A DNA stretch of 64,000 bases from Leptodactylus fallax (Eukaryota; Chordata; Amphibia; Anura; Leptodactylidae). Shown here piece by piece: positions 1-10,900 of this stretch. Location: positions 2,138,501-2,202,500 of the forward strand of contig CAMRHE010000068.1 of NCBI GenBank assembly GCA_947044405.1, in the 5' to 3' direction. Below the pieces are notes generated by a model. It searched no databases, had not been told where the DNA came from, and saw only the letters and a program-made list of their open reading frames with translations. A program made the position numbers and the translations under genes. Position 1 is the first letter of the stretch; every line of letters begins with the position of its first letter.

Positions 1-597
1 CTCTATTCCACAGGAACATCGGAACTGCATGATCACAAGTTCTTTATATATTACATCTTTAGGGTTCTTCAAGAAGTGAAAATTCTTGAAGAAATTTTCC
101 AGGTCTGGATTTGTTTCTGCAAAAAGGACAAAAGATATACTGAGATTGAATATCCCTAAATTACTATATGAAAAATAACAAAGTTGTGGAGAGAAAGTGG
201 GATTTAAGACTAAGGTCCTGTCACGTATTGCATGTCTAAGCCCATAAATAAAAGCGTGCAATGTGGAAGAATACGGTCCACATATTATAATAATCTGGGC
301 AGATGACTTCTTTATCTTCAAAGAACTTCTTTCAATGTTATCCTTATAGTTCTTCCTACTACTTTTCAAGGCAAAGTCTACACAGATGTCATGATAGTTA
401 AGAAATTCTGTAAGTATTCTTGTCTCTTTCTCTCCAGTGTCATCATCAGGGGCTATGATTCCAACCCAGGTCCATCCAAAGTGTCTCAGAAAATGAGATA
501 TGATAGAATAAGTTGTGTAGTCATTGGGGACAGTCCGGAAAACAGATGGGAACAGATCTCGGTCACTTAGTGATATGTCTGTAGCTCCATAACTAAT
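1..597 (-). CDS. V2R gene 1 exon 3 (partial)
   Basis: The Venus-flytrap core is open for 199 codons. It begins at acceptor AG (598-599) with ISYGATDISLSDRD and contains the family signature HFGWTWVGIIAPDDD. The 3' end is outside the window. Confidence 0.9.
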   Translation of the reverse strand, partial: MSYGATDISLSDRDLFPSVFRTVPNDYTTYSIISHFLRHFGWTWVGIIAPDDDTGEKETRILTEFLNYHDICVDFALKSSRKNYKDNIERSSLKIKKSSAQIIIICGPYSSTLHAFIYGLRHAIRDRTLVLNPTFSPQLCYFSYSNLGIFNLSISFVLFAETNPDLENFFKNFHFLKNPKDVIYKELVIMQFRCSCGIE

Positions 598-3500
598 CTA
601 TAGTAATAAAAGAAAAAAGAAATGGATCACTTGGAAAATATTGAGAACATGAAGGTGTATTTTTTGGTTCTGCATTTTCATTGGTTTTCTCTAAGGTTAT
701 AATGATAGTTTCAATGGACAATGAAATGTCCAAAAATGTATCCTATAGTCATAAAATGTAAACAATGTTTTTCCAATTTCTACAGTTCACTCTCACCACA
801 TGCTGTAAAGGGGTATTCCCGTCTTAAGGATCCTATCTATATTGCTAGCGAATGTAATTTCAAGAGTTTTCCTAAATGCATCGCTTTAGGAATGCTGCTT
901 TGTTTGCCTGCTATGGGAAATTATACCTCCCATTGTATACACATTGTTTCCATAGAGAACGGCCTATGTGATAAGACAGGATGGATGACCTGAGTTACAG
1001 CTCTCTGGGGGGGGCTGAGTGCTCTTACTGTTGTCTTCAGCTCTGCCTACAATCAGTTTTGGTAACTGCAGTTTGCTGATAAAGCCCTGTCTGTTATCTC
1101 TCTATGTAAACACAAAGATAACACTGAGTCCGTTCTCTAGAATCAAGGTTCTATATAAACCTGTGTAATGTAATAAACATTTATTGTGCATATTATTTGA
1201 TCTGCATTTATATTAGATTTCTAGTAATCATAATAAATAATCTCTCATGGTAAAGGCAAAGTCTATATTGTGATACGTCATAGTGTCCTATTCATCAAAC
1301 AGTCAAAGCTGTCTCCTCCCAGCTTGCTGAAAAATACAGGAAGTAAGAAGAAGAGATAGCAGGCAAAGCTGCTGCAACAGAGAGATAGGAAAAAGGCAGA
1401 GTCTATTTAAGGTGTGGTTATATAGTGACTACATAGTGTCCCCTTAGTTTGACAATAACTGTCAGTATCACCTGTATGACTGCACCAGCAGAATAGTGAG
1501 TGCAGCTCTGGAGTATAATACAAGATGTAACTCAGGATCAGTACAGGATAAGAAATGTAATGTATGTACACAGTGACTGCACCGGCAGAATAGTGAGCGC
1601 AGCTTAGGAGTATAATACAGGATGTAACTCAGGATCAGTACAGGATAAGTAATGTAATGTATGTACACAGTGACTGTACCAGCAGAATAGTGAGTGCAGC
1701 TCTGGAGTATAATACAGGATGTAACTCAGGATCAGTACAGGATAAATAATGTAATGTATGTACACAGTGACTGTACCAGCAGAATAGTGAGCGCAGCTCT
1801 AGAGTATAATACAGGATGTAACTCAGGATCAGTACAGGATAAGTAATGTAATGTATGTACACAGTGACTGCACCAGCAGAATAGTGAGCGCAGCTCTGGA
1901 GTATAATACAGGATGTAACTCAGGATCAGTACAGGATAAGTAATGTAATGTATGTACACAGTGACTGTACCAGCAGAATAGTGAGCGCAGCTCTGGAGTA
2001 TAATACAGGATGTAACTCAGGATCAGTACAAGATAAGTAATGTAATGTATGTACACAGTGACTGTACCAGCAGAATAGTGAGCGCAGCTCTGGAGTATAA
2101 TACAGGATGTAACTCAGGATCAGTACAGGATAAGTAATGTAATGTATGTACACAGTGACTGCACCAGCAGAATATTGAGTGCAGCTCTGGAGTATAATAC
2201 AGGATGTAACTAAGGATCAGTACAGGATAAGTAATGTAATGTATGTACACAGTGACTGTACCAGCAGAATAGTGAGTGCAGCTCTGGAGTATAATACAGG
2301 ATGTAACTCAGGATCAGTATGGCATATCTAATTCTATGTAGTATAGCACAAATGAACACATTTTAAAATAGGAAATATGACCATGTGACTAACCTGTGTG
2401 TATGGATATATCCCCAGGAGCTGAGCTATAGGTAAAGTGGTTGATGAGAAATGATCTCCAATAAAACCAACAACCTTCTTAGTACAGGAGTAATTGGGGA
2501 CAACATTTCCAGGCCCAGATAAAATCTGTAAAATGCTCTTTATTGCCTTCCAGGGATCTGCACATGAGTCATATATGTGATATCCCAGGGTCATGTTCGG
2601 TAGAATCAATAGAGATTTATTGATTTCATCCACAGCGTAAAATAATGCCAATAGATTCTTGTAGTGATAAATGACTGGACTGTAAAATAAGGGATTTGAG
2701 TGATTATAAAGCAAATATCTGATGTTAGCACTGCAGCCTTGCAGCGTTGGAGTCCTGGGTTCAAATCTGGCCAAGGACAACATCTGCAAGGAGATTGTAT
2801 GTTCTCCCCATGTTTGCGTGGGTTTCCTCCCACACTCTAAAGACATACTGATAGGGAATGTAGATTGTGAGCCCTATATGGGACAGAGACTGTCAATGTC
2901 TGTGAAACACTGCGGAATATGATGGCGCTATATAAGTAAGCATAATAAATATTGCAAAATATTTACCAAAAAAACAAAAGCTACAAAAATTAAAGGGGTT
3001 GTCCACTTTTAGATCAATATTGATAGACAAATGATATTGTTTGTATAATAAAAAGTTGTACAATTTTCCAATATACTTATTGTATCTATTGTAGTATAAA
3101 TACCATTATCTATGACAATAGCATAGCAAGAAGCCATGTGTGTTACATGGACAACAATAATCCATAATTCCATGTCTGCTCACAGGACGATGCTTCAGTT
3201 TTCTGTAGGATTTCATCACTTATACTGCAGAACCTGAAGCAGCTCCTGGTTCACATTCTGCAGTTCTTAGACAATGATAATGTGATATATAACAGTCCCC
3301 TCCAGCAGATTCAGCCCTGGTACCTGATATCATCTTCTGACACTTACCTAAAACAGAGCAAGTCATCTGGAGGTTTCTTATAATATGCATAAGTGAAGAC
3401 ACTGACAACTCCTCCGATCATAATGTCGCCATCCTGTACATATTCATATTCTTGCACCATTCCTTGAATCTTTAGCCTACAGGCTGGTGCTGGAGTCTGA

Positions 3501-3682
3501 CTTGTGAATATACAAGGTGTCACACACAGGAATAACACACAGAGCAGAGTTTTCACAGAAAAAGATTTTTTTGAAGCTGAATATAATATTAAATAATAAG
3601 TATGACATCCTACAATAAGGAGGAAGAACCCCGGACTCTCAGCATTCAGTAATATAGTGACAGGCAGAAACTTCTGCAGCAT
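1..3682 (-). CDS. V2R gene 1, 5' part (exons 1-3, truncated by window edge)
   Basis: This is the upstream half of a vomeronasal type-2 receptor, a family C GPCR with an extracellular Venus-flytrap ligand domain. Exon 1 is at 3348-3682, exon 2 at 2394-2679 and exon 3 from 597 to beyond base 1. All three are open and match genes 2-4. Exon 3 starts with ISYGATD and runs 199 codons to the window edge. Two oddities separate it from its paralogues. The codon that is the ATG of the signal peptide in genes 2-4 is GTG here (3554-3556), so translation must start at the in-frame ATG at 3680-3682, 42 codons upstream. Exon 2 is also one lysine codon shorter (286 rather than 289 nt). Exons 4-6 should lie left of the window. 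It could be a functional receptor with an altered N-terminus or an early pseudogene. Confidence 0.85.
598..1475. other. V2R gene 1 intron 2, non-minisatellite part
   Basis: No gene is seen. The segment 885-1180 is a dispersed repeat with relatives in the same intron of gene 2 (about 21990-22090) and gene 4 (about 55990-56280). The stretch 841-905 is the paralogous empty site of the Gypsy element found in gene 2. A second stretch, 1385-1475, recurs near 39990-40085 in gene 3. Confidence 0.6.
1476..2319. repeat. 97-bp minisatellite, array 1 (about 8.7 copies)
   Basis: Tandem units of 97 bp each contain gtgactgcaccagcagaat, agcgcagctctggagtataa and aggataagtaatgtaatg. The array lies in intron 2 of V2R gene 1 and stops 75 bp from exon 2. 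Repeated roughly 75-codon open frames on the minus strand arise because 97 is 1 modulo 3. They are not genes. Confidence 0.97.
2394..2679 (-). CDS. V2R gene 1 exon 2
   Basis: This exon encodes the N-terminal lobe of the ligand domain, including LALFYAVDEIN, NMTLGYHIYDSC and GFIGDHFSSTTLPIAQLLG. The donor is GTTAGT and the acceptor TTTTACAG. It is one codon shorter than its paralogues because the KKK run before VVGF is KK. Confidence 0.9.
2724..2950 (+). mobile_element. tRNA-derived SINE with L2-like tail
   Basis: The head has a B-box-like GGTTCAAATCT at 2758-2768. The body contains ttctccccatgtttgcgtg and tttcctcccacactctaaag. The tail, ending tggcgctatataagtaa, is the conserved 3' end shared by vertebrate SINEs mobilised by L2/CR1-type LINEs. 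It sits in intron 1 of V2R gene 1 and is missing from the same intron of genes 2-4, so it inserted after the duplications or was lost from the others. Confidence 0.85.
2992..3105. repeat. Partial copy of a TIR MITE (aaaggggttgtcca family)
   Basis: This is the left half of the element that is complete at 26158-26423 in gene 2 intron 1. It shares the terminus aaaggggttgtccacttt and the internal gttgtacaattttccaatat. The right half is missing. Confidence 0.7.
3348..3682 (-). CDS. V2R gene 1 exon 1, canonical start codon lost
   Basis: The exon ends at a strong donor AG|GTAAGT with phase 2. It encodes the mature N-terminus TPAPACRLKIQGMVQEYEYV. The signal-peptide core KTLLCVLFLCVTP is kept but its ATG is GTG. 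An in-frame ATG at 3680-3682 would add 42 residues, partly hydrophobic. Confidence 0.8.
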
Positions 3683-3717
3683 CTTAGTGTCAGTGCCGAC
3701 TGAGCAAATATACCCAG

Positions 3718-3725
3718 CTTATATA
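3718..3725 (-). promoter_or_regulatory. Candidate TATA box, V2R gene 1
   Basis: TATATAAG on the minus strand lies about 36 nt upstream of the ATG at 3682 and about 160 nt upstream of the canonical signal-peptide codon. The same site is kept at 27256-27265, 42786-42795 and 58653-58660, in each case in the same place relative to exon 1. Confidence 0.55.
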
Positions 3726-4025
3726 GACAGTCCTGCTTACTATAATACAAGGTGTCATAAATTTACACAAAGGTCTCATATGTGCCTGGCAGTAAATTTA
3801 TTCTTCACTTCACTTCTTCATTACAAAATTAGCTTAATAGAAAAAAAGAAAAAGTAATTTTCACCTTGTCATTTATTGCATTGTATATAAATACATTACT
3901 AGTGATGAGACAACTGATTCAGATTGAACAGATTGAACCAGATTTGACCCAAATATTCCAAAAGTTTCAGGCCTGACCCAAACCCAAAACCTTTGGATTT
4001 TTTCACCCATAAAACACTATGATAC

Positions 4026-5072
4026 TCTATAATAAGTATTAAAAGGGGTGGTCCAGAGAAGGTGAGTAAACATAACGAACTGAGCTGTAAAATGTCTGAA
4101 AAAAGAAAGGACAGAGGACAGAGTAAAGGGGCAGGAGGAAACACCCCTGTGACTGTCACAACATGCACCACTGCAAGTAACAATAACAATGTGGTTAGCA
4201 GTAGCAGCTCTACTTCTGGTCTTGGCAATGCCTCCAGTAGCCACAGGGATGTTGTAGTACCTAAGAATGAAAGAGTAAATGTTTGATTACTTGGCTTGCT
4301 CATCTCAGTAGCGCATTATATTACATCTGACAGTGATACAGTGACTTTGAGTCAAGGTTCCGTGTGCTCCTCCTCATCCTCTGTTGTCGTAAAACTTAAT
4401 TTTACACACAACCTTTCTGCTCAGTCATCCATATCTAATAATTACGTCACATCTACTGAGAAAGATTCCTCCTATTCCAAGCTTCCACTTTTTGATGAGT
4501 TGCATGTGAGAAGTCAAGTTTTTTTTGGATGTGGAGGAAGACATGACTGTTGATTTTGTAAATATTAGTGGTGTGGTGTGGAGGGTGGAGTAATCCAGTA
4601 GGGGCATTTTTGGGAAAACTAGAGGTGATAATTATGAAGGCATGCATGAATTCCATGGCCATGAAGAATGGTGGAAGGCAATGAGATTGCTGTTGATATT
4701 TTTGTTGCAGAGAGGACCTGGAAACTGGATCAGGGTAATAAAAAGATGACATCAGAGGAAGAGGTTGCTGGCAGCGTGATAGATGTGATCTGAGATGATG
4801 CACAGCCAACATCAAAAAAATTTGTCAGGTGGTGGTTGCACTGGCAGACATGTTTCCCAGACTGACAGCCATCTCCCATGTAGGAATTTTTTAAACATTA
4901 CAAAATCACAAATCCATGGTTCTTTGATGTCCTTGCCCTATGGCATATGTCAGAGAATGCGGCCCGCTCCTTGAATATGTCAATGTGGGGAAAGGTGCAC
5001 GCCACCTTCGACAAATGGATCAGCAATTATGAGCAGGGACAATACCTGGATTTTATGGCGCATAGGGTCAAC
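4026..5072 (+). mobile_element. Decayed hAT-like transposon, copy 1 (N-terminal part)
   Basis: Degenerate plus-strand coding sequence begins near 4060 with reading-frame pieces rich in Ser, Thr and Asn (NTPVTVTTCTTASNNNN) and then EKDSSYSKLPLFDEL. The same relic occurs upstream of exon 1 of all four receptor genes (27540, 43070 and 58920). The hAT assignment comes from the C-terminal dimerisation segment preserved only in the third copy, at about 47311-47440. Stops and frameshifts are frequent. Confidence 0.55.
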
Positions 5073-5639
5073 TTTAAATAAATCAGGAACGGGTCCATGA
5101 GACCATAATACAATATGTTTTAAATAAGGCTTTATTAAGGAAAATCTATAGAAGGAACTAAAACTCAGAGTTCAAACAAGGAGCCCACCGAGCCAAAATC
5201 ACACCTGAGCAATGCCTGCGACTAGTGTCTCCAAACAGGAGGCATCTTCTAGATGTCTTCACCAACAAAGGCTTTTGTACGAAGTACTAAATATATATTC
5301 AACTAAGCATGTTCAATGTTTTTCCCTGTGTCATTTCTCATTATTACACAGTTTATGGACATCTCTGGTTTGATTTCTTTACCTGTGTGGGGTGAATGGA
5401 TTGAGTGTTTCTTGCCAATAGCACCTTTAGAAATATATTTATTTAGTAAATTGGTAACTTGTTCAATTCTTATTTCACCCACTATGTCACCACTGGCGTA
5501 AATATAGGGGTCGCAGTGGTCACGCTTAAATTCTTTGCTCTCCTTTATGATTTCCTTTGATGGCTGACACTCCGTGACTCGAAAATGTATGAACCTTACC
5601 CTCTGGTGAGCTGGAAAAAGAAGATTTATGATATGTAGC
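5073..5639. repeat. Unidentified transposon-like segment
   Basis: This block interrupts the hAT relic and has no counterpart in the other spacers. It includes an open minus-strand stretch (about 5303-5621) with no recognised domain. Segments such as aaggcttttgtacgaagtac and ttcaatgtttttccctgtgt look like a DNA-transposon end. I cannot name the family. Confidence 0.4.
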
Positions 5640-6248
5640 TGTAACATCTTTGCCCACTCGGGCCTCTGGGCCATCCTTCGGTGGCATGCTACAGTGCAGG
5701 AGGTGTGTCCATTTGTAAATTTTTGGCTCCTGCTGTTTTAGCACAGCTGGGAATTCATTGCTGTGTATCAGTTCAGCCAGTATTATTAATCATCTGGTTA
5801 CTAAGGAGTTAAGTTAGTAGCTATTTGATTGACATTTTTCCTTGCCAATCAAGCCTAGGGCGGATTCCCTTTATATAGTTTTCCAGCCCTTCTATGCTTG
5901 CTATTAGTTTATCTAAGCTTGCTGGCTATCATACTGTTTGCTGTATATATATATTTCTGACTTTGGCTATTCTCTGTGACTACTCTTTTGGATTCTGATT
6001 CTGTACTTCACTGCTCGACTGGTTCTGACCCCTGGCTTTCCTGATTATCCGTATCTGTTTGTTTGACTTGTCCGCATTTCGTGTTTACGCTTGTTTTGTA
6101 GGAAGGGACTGTCGCCCAGTTGTCCTCAATCACTTAGGGTAGTTTAGGCAAGTAGGTAGGGACAGGGACTGGGTCGAGTTTAGGACTCACTGTCTCTGTC
6201 ATTCCCTTCCTCCCAGGTTTCAGCAGCTCAACAGGCAATTCCCTAACA
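5640..6248 (+). mobile_element. Solo LTR, family A (copy 1)
   Basis: The 609-bp segment begins TGTAACATC and ends CCCTAACA. It is flanked by perfect 5-bp duplications GTAGC at 5635-5639 and 6249-6253. A related copy in reverse orientation is at 11459-12111. A TATA-like tttatatag near 5871 suggests plus orientation. The uninterrupted site is visible at about 48866-48889 between genes 3 and 4. Confidence 0.88.
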
Positions 6249-6253
6249 GTAGC

Positions 6254-6820
6254 CTTCCATTCTCAAAAATTAGAAAATTAATCCTTTAATAGCAAAAAAT
6301 AGCAGTTGGTCAGCAGCGTATAGTAAAGGAGAGATTCTGTCTGGAAGGCTGTGGAACAAAAGGGAGATATCATTACTATGTGGTGGACACTGACAGGGGA
6401 TGGGAATGATGGGAAGCTTGTGTGCACAGATATGTTGTGAAGAAGTCATCATGGTGGTCTGGGCTGGATAGAGAAGCAAAGAGAAATGCTGCTACAATGT
6501 ATGAATAAGAAGTGGCTGCTGGTTGTGAGGAGAAGTTGAGGAGAAGTGGAGCTATTGTACCAGAGCCCTTGAGCCTTAAGTTACGCCCCTCTAAGTCACC
6601 AATACACAGGATCACCTTTAATTCTTATACTGGTTGGATGTCATAACAGCACTTTGCAAGGGAATGAATTACAAAGTTAAGGTCTTTGAAATCTAACAAT
6701 AAACCACAATCAATATCCGGGCATTGATATTGGCAATACACAGTGCACTGATAACAGCGACAGTCACAGCCTCAATAAGTCCAAGGAAAATAACATTAAG
6801 TGACATCCACAGGTCGTATG
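6254..6820. other. Spacer downstream of V2R gene 2
   Basis: No gene is seen. The sequence matches the spacer 48880-49440 downstream of gene 4, so it belongs to the duplicated unit. Confidence 0.6.

Positions 6821-6861
<41 letters not shown>
6821..6861. repeat. (GATA)n microsatellite
   Basis: About ten GATA repeats. A longer array occurs at the equivalent place downstream of gene 3 (33226-33277). It is missing downstream of gene 4. Confidence 0.98.
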
Positions 6862-6977
6862 TGTTCATATTTTCATGCAACTGATTTAAAAAAACTTTCT
6901 ATTTATATCACTATACAATATATCTGTACTTTACACTTTTTTATCTTTAAATGCTTCATAGTCCCATATATGAACAC

Positions 6978-7038
6978 AAAATAGCTAAATTCTCCACGGC
7001 CACCATGTATTTGCCTCTTGAACTCAGGTAATCCAAGA
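6978..7038 (-). pseudogene. Remnant of V2R exon 6 directly behind the stop codon
   Basis: Immediately after the TGA of gene 2 the minus strand reads YLSSRGKYMVAVENLAIL. This matches YLSTKGKYMVAVEIFAIL within exon 6 itself (about 7164-7226). At DNA level 6990-7016 and 7174-7200 agree at about 25 of 27 bases. It is a short 3'-flanking duplication, kept behind genes 3 and 4 as well. Confidence 0.75.
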
Positions 7039-7958
7039 TCAATGATGTAACACAGTATTTTTAGGTTCTAATATATGTTTTCTTGTATTTAGTTCACATC
7101 TAAAGAGAATAATATAACATTTAGGGAAAAATATGCAGCCCAACAGTCCAGCATTAGAGGTCAGGATGGCAAATATCTCCACGGCCACCATGTATTTGCC
7201 TTTGGTGCTGAGATAAGCCGGGATCATGGCTATCCAGACACTGCAGAACACCAGCATGCTGAAGGTGATGTACTTGGCCTCATTAAAAGTGTCCGGTAAT
7301 GTCCTGGCTAAGAAAGCTATAATAAAACTAACAGCGGCCAGAATCCCCATATAACCCAGGACAGAGTAGAACCAAAGATCTGACCCTTCATTACACTGGA
7401 CTACGATCTTCTCCTTATAAGAGTGTGTGTCCAGCTCCTGGAAGGGGGGAGAGAGGGTCACCCAACTCATACAGATGACAACCTGGACAGAGGAGCAGAT
7501 CAGGAGCACACTATTAGGGAGTTTTATCCCAGTCCATGTTCTCCACACACTTCCAGGTTTTGTGGCTTTGAATGCAATGCAAACCATTATGGTCTTGGCC
7601 AACAATGAAGAGATGGATACTGTGAGTATTATTCCAGTAGAGATCTGACGTAACATGCAGGTTCTATCCACAGGACGACCAAGGAACAAGAAGACACAGA
7701 GGAAGCTCAGCATGATGGAGACCAGGAGGACAAAGCTCAGGTTCTTGTTATTTGCTCTCACAATCGGGGTGTCACGTTTGGTATAGAAAAGTGCAAAAAT
7801 TAAAATAGTCAGAATACAGAAGAAAGATGATAAAGAGGAAAAAGCTATTGACATGATGTCCTTAGTATAAGATAAATATTCCATCTCCTTCAAGACACAA
7901 AATGTTCTGTTCTCATTTGACCATGTGTCTTCTGGACATTTCATGCACATTTTGCTAT
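7039..7958 (-). CDS. V2R gene 2 exon 6 (seven-transmembrane domain)
   Basis: This 920-nt exon follows acceptor TTATCTTACAG and carries the last three NCD3G cysteines (MCMKC and NRTFC). Seven hydrophobic segments follow, then PKCYIILF and a short tail ending VLHH and TGA (7039-7041). Confidence 0.95.
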
Positions 7959-10900
7959 CTGTAAGATAAAGTAATAAAGAGTGTCTAAGTCTCATTACTT
8001 GTGGTTACATTTGCTGCTTGTTTCTTATGTTTTCTGCTTTATCTAAACACTCAAATGGAAGGAATGATAAAAGATAATATGAAGAGCATCTTGTACAAGG
8101 TGTTTGTCAGTCCACATGTTATTACAGAAACAAACTAGAATCTGCAGAGTATATTGGATTCTATTTCCTATTTACCTCTTCTATTATTCGAGGGGAGAGA
8201 CTTATCAGAGGGGTTGGTGCTCAGTTGTCCTGATGTTCTATTACATAGCAGTGGGGGAGGCTCCTGCAGCAGCCAATTGTCTTACAGCCGGCACAGGATT
8301 GCAAAAAGGAAGGAGAAAAATGTCCGGGACACATAAGAAAAATATGGTGATATGTTTTTTTCTCTTCCTCATTGTCCTCAGTTCTACACTATTAGGTTTT
8401 TGTTATTTGTGCTATTATTTATGTTATTTGGGTTACTAGACAAGCGGACCTTCCCTGTAACATCCCTGTAACAAGTTACCATTATATAAGGCAGAATATT
8501 CAGGTGACAAATCCTCTTTAAGAAGGAGAGAGGGTTTTATTACTTATATAGACTTATCTTAGAGTCTACCTGATCTATTAGATACTTCTCCATCTGAACA
8601 TGGAGCACAATCATAACAGCACAAGTGTATACTAGAAGTTGCCACTTTCTTGTATCCAGGTGAACAGCGTGCTGAGCATCGAGACCAAGGGATCTGCAGA
8701 GATCAGACAAGTTTTTATTGTCATACTACAGTACATTTTTCTAGGCAGGGGGATTTCAATGAAAATGTATTGAACGATTTTTTGTGTCTTGCAATGATCC
8801 AATAATTCAAGCAGATTTCTATTAGATGGGACTGAACATCCTTAATACTACATGTAACAATTATCAATAAAGATTATAAAATTGATCATATCCTATAAAA
8901 AACAGTTATTACATTTATGGCTTTTTTTTTCAATCCTCACCCTTGATGTGCAGACATTACTACACTATGGTTACCCTATTTTTATACTGCATCATTAAAT
9001 TTAGGATACAAATATATATCCAACACCCATAAACCTCTGTTTTGCAGGACAATGTCAAGGTTGGGAAGTCTGAGGACAAAAATATCACCTACAGCTCTGC
9101 TGGTGGTATGTCCAGGACTTTGATATCGATTGCTGTGGCTTCTTCACTACTTACCAAGTACAGCACCGTACATTGTATATTGGCAGTGCTTGAAATTGAA
9201 GCTCAGCCCTATTTATATAAATGGAACTGAGCTGCAAGATGGTTATGTGACCAAAGGATGTGATGTCACTGACCTGAGAAAAGGAAGTAAATTTCAATAT
9301 CATAGATTCGGACAATCACTCTGTCTTATTAGTGGTGCAGATATCGTCACTTTTGATTGCCGTCCGGCATGTGTTTGTAAAGCAAATGAAGCTTAAAGTG
9401 TAAGTATATTTTATTTACTTTTTCATAAATCGATAGTGCAGGTGAAGTTAACAGACTTTGAAATATATTTCACTAAAGCAAAGTCTGTGTCCTTTAGTAT
9501 AACCCCGATCTTTACTTGTGAGGGATTTTGGTCAGTACTCCATACAGAGGCAATGTCAGTTTACGATAAAGTCTGGGGGCAAGGGAAAGAAGAGAAACAG
9601 AGATATGAAACTGTCTACAGCTTTAAATATGGCGCCTACTCAGCAGCAGACCAATCTCCATAACCGCCAGGTCTCCACTGTTTCACACAGCAGAGACCTG
9701 GAGCTAATGCCCCGCGATCAGGGTTAAGGCATTTAGCTGTAGTAAAGCCTCCAATCCCCTACTTGTGCCTCCCCGGTGCTGTCCTCCACTTATCCAATGA
9801 TGTCTTTCGTACTGGACAGATCCCACGGGGTGAGTTCACGGGAGGCTCCCAGACAGGACAAATCTTCATTTGTTCGGTTTTGTAAAAACCCATTGCCCAT
9901 CTCTAGTGCTTATCTAATATTTTGACTAATATTTCCAAAATACAAACCTTCAAACAAGGTTTCTGGATTTGGTAGATTCTAAGTAAGTCAACATTCTTGA
10001 AAGGAACATAGTAAAAAAAAAAGACTCAGTATATTAGCAGTATACATATATACCATTACAATACAATATATTAATAGATTATTAGTAAAGACTATAATGA
10101 TTATTACTATTTTTATTATTCTTCATCATTAAATAGATTTCCTCATTGTAGGAAATTATGCCATTTTGTTAGCACTTTGAGGGTTGACATTTGGGACTTC
10201 AATAACCCTCAATTGTGTTGCCCCTTCACACAGTTTCCACAGACAGTAATGCTCCAGGCCAGACCTCTGTCCCTTTGCTCTCAGGATTAGAGGGGACACA
10301 GAATTAGGATTTCCATTGATCATGATATCATAACATACCCTAGCAAAATGACATAGCATTATAAGGTGAGAATATCTCTTTAACATACATTCTGTATAAC
10401 CAAGCATGAAAATAATCCAAGAGCTCACTTCATTTTTTTCATTTTTCCATGTTATGTTTTGTTCATGAAGCCAAAAGTCCACGTCATCTGTAGAGTTTAG
10501 CTTGTATGATCCCACTTTGTTCGATCTCCAAGGTTTATTATGAAATATAATGGGATTATTAAGAGCATAGCAGCTTTCTCTATCTCCTCTCTCTGTGAAA
10601 CATTCACGTTGTGTCCCAGATTCATCTGGACACTTCAGTTCTTCTATATATTTGCGCACCTTCCATAAAGAGATGGAAATTACATTAAATATGATATATG
10701 ATAGAATAAAAATATAAAATATGAGACCCAGTAATGCAGGTTACATACAGGCAGCCATGAAAGGGGGGCCAGGGATCTAAGCTGAACTTTGGCACTAAGG
10801 CCCATGAGCCTTTAGCTTACACCACTGTTGCTAAGGTCCATTGCAGAGATTTTAGGTATTAGCAACAATTTTTTTAAAGTTGTCCTCTGTTAGGTTGTAT

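Noticed and set aside
1468..2250. Series of overlapping minus-strand open frames of about 75 codons in the minisatellite
   Set aside because: They repeat every 97 bp in shifting frames, follow the tandem unit exactly and show no domain. Same at 23858-25637, 40927-41706 and 56992-57619.
2724..2800. tRNA gene
   Set aside because: The B-box is present, but the segment continues into a SINE body and tail and does not fold as a complete tRNA.
5303..5674. 123-codon minus-strand open frame
   Set aside because: It runs from a transposon-like segment across the edge of a solo LTR and matches no domain, so it is not a gene I can support.
7423..7648. Plus-strand open frames opposite V2R exon 6
   Set aside because: They are shadows of the conserved minus-strand exon and recur at the same place in genes 3 and 4.
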